Source: Cryptomeria japonica
Lineage: Eukaryota; Streptophyta; Pinopsida; Cupressales; Cupressaceae
Reading direction: 5' to 3'
DNA length: 64,000 nt
Assembly (NCBI RefSeq): GCF_030272615.1
Contig: NC_081410.1
Coordinates: forward strand, 141,486,849-141,550,848
Below the pieces are notes generated by a model, which saw only the letters and a program-made list of their open reading frames with translations, ran no database searches and was not told where the DNA came from. The position numbers and the translations under genes were made by a program. How positions within the stretch are numbered: position 1 is the stretch's first letter; every line of letters starts with the position of its first letter. Shown one piece after another: positions 12,154 to 24,116 of this stretch.

Positions 12154-12955
12154 ACGCCATGGAGGAGGGGATGATCCTGCAGTGCAACAGAAGTTGCAAC
12201 TCCATGTTAATATGTAGATCTTTGGTTCGAACCTTCGGACCAGTTTGTTGAATGGTGGATGTCTCAACGCAGTTTCTGGTGGCCCGTGCAGGTGGTGATC
12301 CTGCTGACAGTTTGACCAGGCAATACACGCGCAGTCAGAGTGGCACAAAGACTTGCGGGGGGATGTTAATACCCCCACCCGATGCTGACAAGGCTGTGGA
12401 CATAGACGGTGTGTGTGGCTGTTCGATGTTTGGTCTCGCAGGTCATGCAATTGAGGAGTTGAGTGGTGGAAGGAGATAGGACAGGAGGAGGAGGATGACG
12501 GAGAGCAGAGAGGTAGGCGGATGGAGAGACAAGGAGGCAGAGCGGGTGAAAGGAGGTGAAGGCAGGTGCAGGTGGAGCAGCTAGACGGAGAAAGGAGACT
12601 GGTGGAGGACAGAGGAAGGAGGCAGGTGGAGCAGCGGAGGGAGGCTGAGGAAGGAAGGTGATGGCTGATGAGGACACGTGGAGGAAGGAGATGTGGTGAG
12701 ATGAGAGGTACGGAATGAAAAGGAGCAGAGAAGGATGGTGTAGGCGGCAGTGACGGTGAGTATAGGGATGGAGAGAGAAGGGTGGCTCGGGCTACACAGC
12801 ATGGAGACAAAGGAGATATCAGCAAGAGACAAATCTGGGAGGTGTTAATGCCTCTGTGAGTTCACCACGGGGATGGAGTCCCCCATTGTGACCCCACTGG
12901 TTCAAAGCTCCAATCAAAAGCAATTACAGACCAAAAAAAATACACGCCATAGAGG
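12154..12955 (+). mobile_element. SINE-like retroposon, member 2 (12-bp TSD, A8 tail)
   Basis: Insertion 12166-12943 is flanked by acgccatggagg (12154-12165) and acgccatagagg (12944-12955), 11 of 12 identical, with an A8 run just before the right repeat. The core at about 12470-12790 is GGA/GAG-rich. The 3' part, ggggatggagtccccc..tgaccccact, matches member 1 at 4575-5127. A motif ggttcgaacc at about 12222-12231 resembles a tRNA-type B box, but I could not place an A box with confidence. The minus-strand open frames here are products of the skewed composition. Confidence 0.6.
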
Positions 12956-13923
12956 CATATATGGTCTTGCAAGCATATAGACAATCTTAGAAGCTAGTCT
13001 CTACAGCCTCAAGCACATCCCATGTGAGTAATTAACATATTTTCTGCAGTATATGATTTCTCAATTGTGTTGCAAGAAACACAGCAGGCACACAAATTTC
13101 ACATTTTTTTGGACCCAAAACCCTTCCACCACAGGAAATGGCCACTACAAATAAGCTGAATTGTTCTTGGGGATGAAACGTTTTTATAACTGCAAGTACT
13201 GTTCTGGGGGCAATTGCTGGTTTTTGCTCAAAGAAACTAACTGGAGCTATGAAATTCACAGACAAAGTACAAAAAAGAGGTAAAATAACAGCAGTGAATA
13301 CCTTCAAAAATTGGGTGTTTGCAGCATCAAATGCAACCCAAAAATTGTTCAATCATTATGCATATGCAACTTGAAACTTCTGGTTAATGTGTACAGAATT
13401 GTGAGTTAATTAATTCTTCAACCACCATTAACCAAGAGCTTCTTCTTAAACTGCAGAACTTACTCAATAAAAAGATCAAGATGATTCCAAATGAGGAAGA
13501 TCGGCATATTAATTTACATAAACCTTCTAACAATAGTATTACATGTTAATATAATAATCAGCAATTTCTTAATTCTTTTCCCTTCTCTTTGGGCAATGCG
13601 CTACCATTCCTGTGATGAAAGATTTGATTGGGAAATAAACGACCATGTCATTATGAAGATTACATTATCATCTCTTTAGTCAAAAATTTTAAATTCATCC
13701 TTCCAAAACATAGACAGTCCCTTCAAATAGACCATATTAAAGTATTTATTATTATTGTATTTAATGGTCATTTAGTTCAGCCATTTAGGTAATTTCCTTT
13801 TACTACTTAGTTTCTTTTTAGAATGTTTTTTTTGTGTTTCTATTCTCCTTATTCTTGAATTCTCCATTCAAGGAGCCTTCGTCTCCTTTGTAAATCATCG
13901 AATATCAATCTATTATTATTTCA

Positions 13924-13935
13924 TGGTATCAGAGC
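13924..13935 (+). promoter_or_regulatory. Primer-binding site (tRNA-iMet type)
   Basis: Sequence tggtatcagagc directly after the CA that ends the LTR. It is the standard complement of the initiator methionine tRNA 3' end used by plant copia elements. Confidence 0.75.
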
Positions 13936-14178
13936 GGGTTAAGTCTTTTTGACGAATTTTTAACAAAAAAAATCATGGCTAAATTACCTAGAAATTTCAA
14001 GGAAACTGGAAAAAAATTTGCGATTTTTTCATTTGTTTTGCGAATTTGAAAAATTTTGTTCGATTTGTTTATATAAAAAAATTTGAGGTGTATCTGAAGG
14101 TTTTGCGTAGAAGAAATTTGTGGTTCTTTTTGGAGGAATCGCAGGAAGGTTTTTTTTTTTGTTTTTTTTTTTTGAAAA

Positions 14179-14338
14179 ACCACAGTTTCTTCTTTCTGCT
14201 AAAAAATCACAGTTTTTTTTTCATGAAAATAGAGTGCCTGTTCTTGAAGAATCACGCTTTTCCGCATGGATTTTGTCACTTAAAATCACGTCGGAATTTT
14301 TTTTTTAATCACAGGTTTTTGCAAAACAAAATCACAGA
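14179..14338 (+). repeat. Short AATCACAG-TTTTT motif repeated in the copia leader
   Basis: Six variants of (a)atcac(a/g)g, mostly followed by T-runs, start at about 14179, 14206, 14251, 14285, 14308 and 14331. Spacing is irregular, 23-45 bp. The long open frames over this region only reflect the T-rich repeats. Confidence 0.45.
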
Positions 14339-14429
14339 ATCGAGGGTTGTGTTTTTTACGCGATTTCTGAGGGTTTCTGATATTTCAACAGTGCATGCAA
14401 CATGTAATTAATTATTTCAATTTGGCAAG

Positions 14430-15995
14430 AGTCATTTACATTAAGCTCAAATAAATCTTCAAGACTAGAATTGGTCAGAGGACAGAGTCACTCTAAAAAT
14501 TTCAAAATGCACCCAAAAAACCCTTGTGGTTCCCGATTGTTCCTCCACTCTCTTGGTAGATTCTGCTAGACTCTCACCTCAAACAAGTCCTAGGAATGTC
14601 AATTGGCAATTGAATGGGCACCTTGTTGTCAAGTGCCATCGTTCTAAGTATTGCCCTGAACAAATCTGTCGCCTCTTCTTCAGCTTTAATTGCACCACCC
14701 TCTCCCTCAAATGACCTCCTACTGCACTCTAGAGGCATTGGTGGTACAAATGACAAAGCCAACAAACTGCCCAAGCTAGTTCAACGGTCTCCTCTTTCTA
14801 CAAGGATGAATCCTAAATCCCAGGCCAAGGTTAAGACAGTCAAATTTAGGGAAGATACAGTTTAAAACCAAAAATTGGCTAAAGCTGGTACTCTAAGAGT
14901 CTAACCTGTAAGTTCCGAAAATTTGGCCTAGGTTAGCCATTCTGCACCATTGGATGCCACTCAACCAGAAGCACTTTCTTCAAAATGACATTGCAATTTT
15001 CCCTAGTGCAAAGGGCTGGTTTCTCATGACTTGTGAATCCCAATCTGACAGGGATGCTCTTTTTCAAGTGGGGCTGTGTTTTGTGAATAAAGCCTTCCTT
15101 GGAATGAAACCCTGGTATCCTAAATTAAATCCAACTACCAAGACCCTCTCTATTTCTCCTCTTTGGATTAGAATTGCAAACCTTATTTTCAGTTTTGAAT
15201 TGATGATAATTTTTCTTTCACGGTTAATGATTGGTACTCTTGTAATTCTACATATGCAAGAATTTTAATGGGGATGGATTTATTGAACTAAGTTACCCAA
15301 AGAAATCTGTTTAAAGATTGAAAACGGAATTAACATGCAGCAGTTAAGTTTTAAAGGAGTTGCCTTAGATGCAGGGATTGTTTTATTATGGGGCATTTGG
15401 CTGTGGACTGCCCCATATGTCTCTGCTAGGTAAAGGCCTGTTTCCTCTAGACAGGCAACTTAGTGTATTGGGGCTGAACTGCAGCATCTGAATTTTCGGT
15501 CTGACCATCCTTCAGACAATTCTTCTGAAAACTTCTTGGAGTTTGCTGCTTTGGGAACTCATGTCACTCCAGCAGATCACCCTCCCCAGGAAATCGCTTC
15601 CTTGGATTTGGAAGCTAAGGTTGTCTCTCCTCTGTTCCAATCAGGTCCAGAATCATCTTCTACCGAGGTGGAAGCACCTCTCCCTAAAGGCAATCTGATG
15701 CAAACAACTGAACACTCTGTGAAAGTTCCATCTTCTAGAAATTCTGAAGTTTGGGTCACAGTGGAAAAGAAGAAAAAGAAACCTTCTCCCACAAAATGCA
15801 AGATACTTCTTACAAACAAAAAGGGTCTAAGTGTGTTTGTTACAACTTTAAATGGATCCCACTTGATTGGAATGTAATCTTTATCAGATTCTAGTCTGTA
15901 TTTTGTCTGGTCTGAATTTGCCTTTGTAAAATCTGCTTTTGGTAGTTAAAAAAAATGGGTAAGGGTTGTTATTCTTTCGTATCAAAACAAAAACA
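14430..15995 (+). pseudogene. L1-like LINE ORF1 (DUF4283 + zinc knuckle) without ORF2
   Basis: Around 14970-15200 the translation matches the DUF4283 domain of plant L1 ORF1 proteins (GWFLMTCESQSDRDALFQVG, AFLGMKPWYPKLNPTTKTLS, ISPLWIRI). A CCHC zinc knuckle, CRDCFIMGHLAVDC, is encoded at about 15367-15410. The C-terminus at 15536-15877 is low-complexity and ends with a lysine-rich stretch. Frames are broken by many stops. After ORF1 comes a 3'-UTR-like segment ending in atcaaaacaaaaacaaaaagg, an A-rich tail. No endonuclease or reverse transcriptase sequence lies between, so this is an ORF1-only derivative or an internally deleted copy. Confidence 0.65.
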
Positions 15996-16101
15996 AAAAG
16001 GATCATGTCAATCTTCATGACCCATATTATTGTTTGAAAATTTTACCTCTTCTGCATTTTTATGGCTCCTTACCAAATAATTATTATATAGGTGGCCTGC
16101 A

Positions 16102-17937
16102 TGAAAAGAAGCATATCTTCCTACAACTTTTTGGCTTCTAACAGGCAATAGTTCATACTGTATGTCCCCCACCCGATCACTCCCAAGCCCTCACCAAAAT
16201 TGACTCATGACCTGCACACTATACATGGGAGAAAGTTCACTTGATATTTAAGGCATTGTCTTTAGAAATTTAGTTTTGTTTATGGCTCCATGATCATACT
16301 ACCTGATAAATGTTTTTGCAACCTTCGTTCAATTTCAAATAATCACGAAGAATGAAGATGATTACAAGTATAGGCATCAATGTAATGTTCCCTTTTAAAG
16401 AAAAATTATTTTTGTTGACCAAAAGCTCATTTCCTATTTTCAGTTAGTTAAGCCTAATGGAACCCAATCTCATAGGTCTCAAATATTCCACATGTGGAGG
16501 GTTTATTGTTCAAATTTCTAAGAAATCAAAATTTCCCAGTTAACGTTCTTGGTATACCTTTTCTCCCAACTCCGGCTTTTCCTTTATTCCAATCTAAATA
16601 CCGGACTTCTTCATCTAGGCATACCTTTCACCCATTCTCCCACCTCCATTCCCTTGTTTAGTCAAGGCTCCAGATTTCTCAATCCCAACATCACTTCTCA
16701 CCAAACCTCACTCTTTCCCTTGCTTTATCAAACTTTCCCTTATCGGCATGCAATTTGCCCAAACACTAAATCCCTAATCCTTACACTGTTACCTATCGGA
16801 ACTAGAGTTTTGACCTTCACCTTACCCTAGTATGTTTTCCATGATACCCTAAATTCCAATCCCAACACTTTAGACTATCTTATCTCGTGGGAATCGCAAG
16901 TTTATATATATTCTTAATTGGGTGCCTCATATGCAATACTCCTAAATCTTGACTCCCCCAACATGTGGCAAGAGTCATGAGGTATCCCGACTCCTAAACT
17001 CCCATATTTGTACAATTCACTCTTGAAAAGAAGCATATCTTCCTACGAGTTCTTGGCTTCTAACAGGTCATAATATATGTCCCCCACCCCATCACTCACA
17101 AGCCCTTGCCAAAATTGACTCGTGACCTTCACACTATACAAGGGAGAAAGTGCACTTACATATTTAAGGCATTGTCTTTAGAAATTCAGTTTTGTTTACG
17201 AGTCCATGATCATACTACCCGATAAATGTTTTTGCAACCTTCTTTCAATTTCAAATAATCATGAAGATTGAAGATGATTATAACTATAGGCATCGATGTA
17301 ATATTCCCTTTTACAAAAAATTATTTTTGTCGACCCAAAACTCATTTCCTATTTTCAATGAGTTAAGCCTAATGGAACCAATCTCATAGGTTTCAAATGT
17401 ATTAAGTGTAGAGGGTTTATTGTTCAAGTTTCTAAGCAATCAAAGTTTCTGAGTTACAGTCTTAGTATGCCTTTTCTCTCAACTCCGTTATTTCCTTTAT
17501 TCTAATCTAAGTATCAAACTTCTCCATCTAGACATACCTTTCACCGATTCTCCTACCTCCATTCCTTTCTTTAGTCAAGGTTTCAGATTTGTCCATCCCA
17601 CCATCACTTTTCACCAAACCTCATTATTTCCCTTGCTTTATCAAACTTTTCCTTATCAGCATGCCTTTTGCCCAAACATTGAATCGCTAATCCTTGAACT
17701 AAGAGACCTATCGGAACTAGAGCTTTGACCTTCCCCTTACCCTAGTACATTTTCCATGATATCCTAAACTCCAATCCCCAACACTTTAGACTATCTTATC
17801 TCATGGGGATCACGAGTTTGGATATATTCTTATTTGGGTACCTCGTATGCAATACTCCTAAATCCCAACTCCCCAACATGTGGCAAGAGTCATGAGGTAT
17901 CCCAAATCCTAAACTCCCACATTTGTACAATTCACTC
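16102..17937. repeat. Tandem duplication, two units of about 0.92 kb
   Basis: Unit 1 (16102-17022) and unit 2 (17023-17937) align end to end with an offset of 922 bp. Both start near tgaaaagaagcatatcttcctac, share ggcattgtctttagaaatt, cctaatggaaccc..atctcatagg and tatcggaactagag, and end tttgtacaattcact. They differ at scattered positions, so the duplication is old. I see no coding content in either unit. Confidence 0.75.
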
Positions 17938-19139
17938 CCATCCACCTCTAAATGACCCAAGACACCATTGTTAACCCAATTTGATGCCACATCTACTCTA
18001 GAAGGGTTTTGCCCCTCATAGAGATCTATTCATCTCAAGGGCATAGATACACTTGTACTCCTAGAGACAAAAAAAGAACAAGACACCCATGCAACCACTA
18101 ATCTAGTGGTTAGGGTTTCAAGCCCAATGGTCCTCCCACCATCTCTAGGCCACTGTTACAATAGATTTCATAGCTACGATCAAAAGGAGAAGGGTTTCCT
18201 CTCACCTCCAAGCAAGTGAGACAATTTCTGTGTAAGTGCACTAAAGATCATTCAAGGAAATGGTCAACCACTATAGTGCAAAGCGACCATGTTTCTTCTC
18301 TTGAGGCCTCACAAACAAGTGGAATGAGACATTGTGAGATTTTAGTACAATTTAAAAATAATGTATATTCTAAACACAAAAACCCTAATTTAAACTATTC
18401 TAAACCCATTTGTTCAAGCATTCAGACCTGTGGACAAAAACCTTGGATTAACAAAAGATCAGAGGAAGAAAAACCCTTCGGTTTCACAAGGAGTACAAAA
18501 ACCCTTTTGGTTTCACGAGTCAAAGGACGAAACCCCTTCAGCCTAGTAAAACAATCTCATTCAAAATTCACAAATAAGCTTTCATGGCAGCGGATTCTTG
18601 CTGCACCAAACTTTTTACAATTTGCAGCTTATCATGAATTTAAACATTGCATTTTAAATTGTTCCTGCTGATCTAGCACAGTACCGTAATGTATTTCAGA
18701 AAAATTTAATATAAGAAAAGCTCTGCAATGTATCTCACATTTTTGAGGACTCAATTTGTAATCTAGGTGATCAATATTAACGGGTAAACGTAAAGGGAAA
18801 ATTCTGGGTTTTGCAATAGTTGGGTAAAAATATTTAAATCTGGAACATAATTGTCCAAAATATTAGTTAGGAGCATAACAATCAAGAAGTACTTTATTGC
18901 TGCTATAAAATGATGTTTTCATCTTTTGATTTCATGCACTCATATTATCCTTCATCACTTTCATGCATATACAGTATAACTCTAAATATTTTTAAAATAC
19001 GAAAATGTGATTGTATGTATACAGAAAACCATTACTAATTATTTGTTATGAAGAAGCTCCTCCAATCCCTGTTTTCCATCGTGTTGTTTCCATTATGTTT
19101 CCTGTTTACTATTTCTACTAACTAAGGTTATAATGAAAA
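17938..19139. other. Intron sequence, no gene seen
   Basis: AT-rich intron sequence. The 18216-18671 open frame has no recognisable similarity. Nothing else is supported here. Confidence 0.35.
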
Positions 19140-20423
19140 TTTCAATTTTTTCCACATTTCAAAACCAATTTTTAGCTTTAAAGATTGGAATTGTGCTATA
19201 AATAACATGTAAACATATACATGGCAGAACCTCAAACTTAATGAAAAAGGGAACTCTGGTCACATGCTACTTAAATTAGATTTGCCAACATCTGTCAATA
19301 ATCACTGTGGGAAAGACCATAATGGTGTATCACGACAGATCGATATACTGCCACTTGCAAATGTTCCATTTTAACAAAATACATATTTGTCGCATGCATG
19401 CTCTACTTATAAAGTGCAAAGGAGGAAGCTTATACAATTCATGAGTTGAAAAGGCAGTGACTGTCTTCTACAAGAAAGAAAGTAACTCAGTACCATTTTT
19501 TCCCTTTTCAATTTCAAGATTTTTTTGAAAACTCTACTTGCACCATTAAAAACATGTACAAATATACAAGGCAAATAAACTGTTGCTTTAAAAAACCATC
19601 TTTGTGGCACCTGTGCTACTGCTATGTTTACGAAGCACAAGAAGAGGGAGCTCGAAGTGCTTGCTTGAACTAATATGATTTTCTTTTGAGGAGGCAATAT
19701 GACACAATTTAAAATTTTACCCTGCCCGCATAATTTTTGCATTGCAATTTTGTGTGATGCGAAGAACATGTAAAAGAAAAATCCAAAGTTTTTAGAATAA
19801 TATAGGGTTTGTTACATACTATAATTACTATTACTAAATGTATCAACATGAAAAAAGATATTTGTAAAAAATTTCATTTAAAAGATTTTGCATGTAGCAT
19901 GTACCAATATCAACTGTGGCACGATAATTTTTCAGAAGAATAAAAAACCTACAATATAAGGGGCAAATGTTCAATTTCCATTGAGAGAAGTTTCTTATAT
20001 ACAAGAAAGTCAATAGAATGGTGTCTCAAATGTGATAACTTCCGTATTATTTCAATGAAATGAACTATTGATAATACAAAGTGAGATATGCTCCAAAATA
20101 TATTTTTTTATAAAGATGGAAAAATGCATGAAGCTGAAGAAAAAACCCATCATTTAACTAAACTATAAAAAGAGGGAGATTAAAGACTTTGCAGTTGAAG
20201 CTAGCCTGATTTTCTTGTAAAAAAGGGATTATGCAGCTTAAGTTTTTTTACGGTTTGCTTTGAAAACTACAACTGTGTTGTGAAAACAAGCAAACAAATA
20301 TGTGGCTAAACCCTAGATTTTGAGGAAAAACATAATTTTGGTCACTTGGTATTTAGAGTTTTTTCACCATTTACAACATAAAACATGGATAGAAACTTGT
20401 TTACAAAACCAAAATCCTACACT

Positions 20424-21300
20424 ATCACTGTCAGGTGCTCGATTTGAATTCTGAAGCTTTTGATTAATCTACAACGATGTCAGTTTAATGGACGCAACAT
20501 AACTTCTGTACAAAATAGACAAAATGAACTTTCTCTCTTTAAAAGAAAAAAGAAAAGACCAAAAACCTAAGCTATCACTGAAAACCACTCTCAATTTTAA
20601 GAGCGGTTTCAGTGTAGCATTTATCTACAAAAAGATCGATTATGTGGAGGTAACTAAACAGATTCTGTTACCATATAATTTGCAAATAGGGGTAACACCT
20701 TCAATTGATCTACTTTGGAGCAATCAAGGTTTTTTATGAATTTTGGGTCTATATTTAATGTTACTTGGGCACATAAGGCACTTAGGTACATGACTGCAAC
20801 ATGACAAACTGCCTAGAATGAATCACCTTTCCTCCATTTTTGTGGTGACAGTTAATTCCTGTGCGAAACCATTCCAAGAAAAGGGATGTAATTTCAACTG
20901 TGGTTCATGTCACTGACAGGTTCCTAAATTAAATTCTGAAGCTTTTGATTAATCTACAATGCTGTCAATTTGATGGATGCAACATAAGTTCTGTACAAGA
21001 TGGACAAAATGAAATTTCTAAAAAAAGAAAGAAGAAAAGATCAAAACCCTATGCTATCACTGAAAAGCACTCTCAATTTTGAGGCTTTCAGGGTAATATT
21101 TATCTACAGAAAGATCAATTATGTGGAGATAACTTAACCAACTCTGTTAGCCTCTAATTTTGTAAATAGGGCAACACCTTCAATTGCTCTACTTTGGAGC
21201 AATCAAAGGCTTTTTATGAATTTTGGGTCCATAATTCTTGATAGTTGGGTACATAAGAGCACTTAATTGCATGATTTCATCATAACAAACTGCCTGGACT
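20424..21300. repeat. Tandem duplication, two units of about 0.5 kb
   Basis: 20424-20810 and 20915-21300 align throughout. Shared anchors are gaattctgaagcttttgatt/aaattctgaagcttttgatt, aagatcraattatgtggag, caccttcaattg, ctactttggagcaatca and acaaactgccta/tggac. The units belong to the intron-local module family. The small open frame at 20524-20739 is not conserved in the second unit. Confidence 0.7.
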
Positions 21301-21304
21301 GCAT

Positions 21305-21705
21305 CTCCTGTAAGGGAACATTTCCGAGACTTGGGGACTTGGGGGGAACATCCACTCATAGAACCACTACTTCCGCCACCTCTCTCGGGAACGCCACCGG
21401 GTCACTTGCTATATGGCACATGCCATTACATACTAATTGCAACCTTTAACTTGGTCAAAAGTAGTTGGCCTTTCATTGGGCACACACAAAGATGCTATAT
21501 TGCAGATTTTGCCTTGAATGTTTCAATTCACCTCTATTTTAATATCAGCACCACTCCCCCACCACCTCTCCCCCATCGCCGCTCCACTGCCATCTCCCTG
21601 TTGTCCCCAAATTTAGGCCCTTGGCCCCCAAAACCTGTCCTTGCATCCCCCATCCCCCCGCTAGGAAACTCCGCGGAACTATGGGTTAAAGTTACTTCCT
21701 ATGGG
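21305..21705. other. C-rich segment within the intron
   Basis: Base composition switches to C-rich (runs such as cccccaccacctctccccc and catccccccgctagg) inside AT-rich surroundings, with G-rich sequence at its left edge (cttggggacttgggggg). This suggests an inserted element, but I found no target duplication or coding similarity. The remainder to 22914 is AT-rich intron without a recognisable feature. Confidence 0.3.
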
Positions 21706-23889
21706 AAAACATTCGAAGAAAAAGAGATGTAATTTCAACTGCAGTTCATGTAATTGATCTGGCAGTAGTGAAACTTCATGTTACACACTCTTCATCAACT
21801 CTGTTGCCCAAGGGGTAAGGAACTAGCATGGCAATCCTCCACTTCACTGCTCAATCTTTGTCCATCATCAAGTGGTCAAAAGGCTGTCTAGGGAAATCTG
21901 ATTTATGTACTTTGTCATTAAAAGGGTCCACGTTTAGGCTATGTCCAACTTTACACAATGAGTTTTAATTTATTGTTTTTAGAATTATATAATTCAATAA
22001 AGAGTGCCAAGATATTTATGTACCAAGAACATGCAAAATGCACTTAAGGCTTTGATTGATGTAAAAGGGGGATTATTTTCAGGCAAGCAATTTCACCACA
22101 CAATGTAAGAAATAGACTGGAGAAAGTTGTAATGAAAAGATTATTAAGTTTAATTAGTAGCGTGCAGTTTTAGGAAAAGAAATAGGCTCTCCAAGAGCTG
22201 CTAGGTTTTCAAAATGACATTATGGATTTCAGTGTTATTCATCAGTGGAAATGATAATTTTCTTTTTACAAAATCTGATTTTCATCTTGTAAAGTGGAAA
22301 CTTAATCAAGCCCAATAACCATATTAGTTGCATCTCACGTTTTCTCTCTTCCGTACTTTGTCACGCTAGGATTTGAAACTTGGATCTTTGTACTACCCAC
22401 AAGTTGCTGAATTTGATATATGAAGACTTTGCATTTTTATGAGATTTTGGCTGCTCCATTGTCACTGAAAACTCTTCTGAAGTGAACTAAATGCAAATAA
22501 GATTAACACCTTCAATTGATATTAGAGAGAAGAGTTTCAAGACAATTCTTTTATTTTTACTCGGTCAACTAGGTGTTCCTCTATGCATTTAGTTCACTTG
22601 AGGTTTTTCTCTTTTCCTTTTCCCTTTTCTCATCTTTTTACTTCCCTACTTCTTATGTGCTTTCTGGTAAAAAGCACGCAAAAATACAAAACCATCCTCG
22701 TACAAGGGAACTGCCCCTCTCAAACTCAGAGATAAATCACTTTGTTGGTGATATTCCCACAAACTGTTACAGTGCTGGCTGATGTACAATGGGCAAATCA
22801 CATGCATAATTTCTGACCAATAGAAGTGATGAGTAAAAACAGTAACAAATTTGTAATAAGGAGCTCATAAAAACTCAAAGAAAAAAAAACTCTTTTCCTC
22901 CAAAGGAAACGAAATTATGCGGTTTCAAGTTTATTTCCCTTTTCAATGCCAATTTCTATTTTGAATATTTTATTTGTACTACGAAGAATATGTAATGCAA
23001 AAACCCTAGGTTTTACCAAAAAAAATATATTTAGGTTACACTGCTTCATTTACTTTGTTAATAATGCCAAAAATTATTTTTTATAATACTATAATCCTAT
23101 GCCATCGCTGAAAATAAAAACATTATTCAAAAAAAATTCTACCCTATGGCATCCATGTATGTTTACAAACCAAAGAGGATGGAACTTGACGACTTCCTCA
23201 GATGATTAAAAAAATAACTTCCTTCTAGAAGAAATAAAGTAGTGCAGTTTCAGTTTCCTCCCATTTAATCACCAACATTTGTTTTGAAATTTTAAAATTA
23301 TAACTGAGCTATGAAGAACTTGCAAACATATACACAAGAAAACCCTAAATTTTTTAAAGAGTGAGAAAAAAGCTTTAATCACGTGCTACTCCAATTACTT
23401 TTACCACAATGTATGTAGAAAAAAACAATTTACATATTTATAGGCCTAAAATCACTAGTATGTGCTCAATTCATATTCTGAGGGTTTCGAACTTTCGATT
23501 AATCTACAAATGCCAGCTCAATAGAGGAAATACAACTTTGTACAGAGAACAAAATTAACTATTACAAAGTAGAAGACTTGTAACCTAAACTATGACTGGA
23601 AAGTGCTGAATTTAAATTCTGAGGGTTTCGGTGCAAATATTGTTCCCAGCCAAGCCAATAGAGTAGAAGCAACCCAACCATTCAATAACTTCAAAATATA
23701 TTCAACATATAAAACCCCACACACCGTTTCAATTCTGAGGGAGGTTTTAATACACAGTTTACTGACAACAAGTGAATTAAATAGAGGAAACCAAACAATA
23801 TGGAAAATTCTGTAAAAATCCAACGACAAAAAATGAATTCTTTTAAAATAATAAGAAAAAAACTAGAAGAAAAGTAAGCTACAACATAC

Positions 23890-24116
23890 TCGGCTAAATA
23901 TTTCCGCACGGAACTAAAAGGCGCCGTCTGCAGATCGGGCAAATGAGCCACAAACTCTTGTAACAAAGCGGGGTCCCTCTCCCTTTGAAGTAGCAAAATG
24001 TCCTTGACGTGTTTAAGGGATTCGATCCTTGGACCTGCTTCTGCATGATTTTCAGCAACGTTTAGCAGAGAGAGTAGATGGGAGTTCTTCCCCGCCATCA
24101 TTCCCACCATTTCCAT
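23890..24116 (-). CDS. ESP4: Symplekin/ESP4-like protein, exon 1 (start codon)
   Basis: From ATG at 24116 the minus strand encodes 75 codons plus two bases: MEMVGMMAGKNSHLLSLLNV at the start, then IESLKHVKDILLLQRERDPA and LPDLQTAPFSSVRKYLAE, ending gccga before donor gtatgt. Symplekin N-termini in plants have the same layout, with a short leader, an N-x-H segment, LxxLKxVKxxLL, then a helix ending VRKxLxE. The join to exon 2 restores an unbroken frame. Other methionines (residues 3, 6 and 7) could also serve as the start; I chose the first. The product is a nuclear scaffold of mRNA 3'-end processing. Confidence 0.85.

Larger units (their letters stand above)
13740..14400 (+). mobile_element. 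Ty1/copia relic: LTR 3' end, primer-binding site and leader
   Basis: A tract with LTR-like character (ctccttattcttgaattctcc, ending atttca at 13923) is followed at once by tggtatcagagc, the initiator-Met-tRNA primer-binding site typical of plant copia elements. About 450 bp of leader follows. I see no gag or pol and no matching right LTR, and the element is cut off by the LINE-derived segment that follows. The 5' boundary of the LTR is not clear. Confidence 0.65.
19140..23660. repeat. Family of old intron-local repeat modules
   Basis: A degenerate module (caatttt..gaaaact.caactgtg-ctatgaagaac.tg-caaayatat..g-aaaccctaaatttt) recurs near 19150-19260, 19500-19600, 19735-19810, 20250-20345, 22920-23040 and 23260-23400. 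A companion module (ttaaattctgaagcttttgattaatctaca) recurs near 20440, 20935, 23475 and 23605. The order suggests repeated segmental duplication of one stretch within this intron, followed by decay. No coding content is seen. Confidence 0.5.
9507..23889 (-). other. Symplekin intron 1 (about 14.4 kb)
   Basis: The donor is gtatgttg at 23889 downward and the acceptor ctctag ends at 9507, giving 14,383 bp. Phase 2 is kept exactly across the junction. The intron holds a SINE-like insertion, copia and LINE remnants, a 0.92-kb tandem duplication and several copies of old local repeats. Stretches 9507-12120 and 12956-13739 contain no recognisable genes apart from exon-like islands annotated separately. 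Confidence 0.8.

Noticed and set aside
12222-12231. tRNA gene or tRNA-derived head (ggttcgaacc B box)
   Set aside because: No cloverleaf and no clear A box at the proper distance; the motif alone is too weak to call an RNA gene.
12130-12825. 231-codon minus-strand open frame rich in Ser/Pro/Leu
   Set aside because: Product of the purine-rich core of SINE-like member 2; no domain and no conservation with member 1.
13032-13352. Minus-strand open frame of about 106 codons in intron 1
   Set aside because: It reads protein-like in places but lacks convincing splice sites and matches no family I know; not called.
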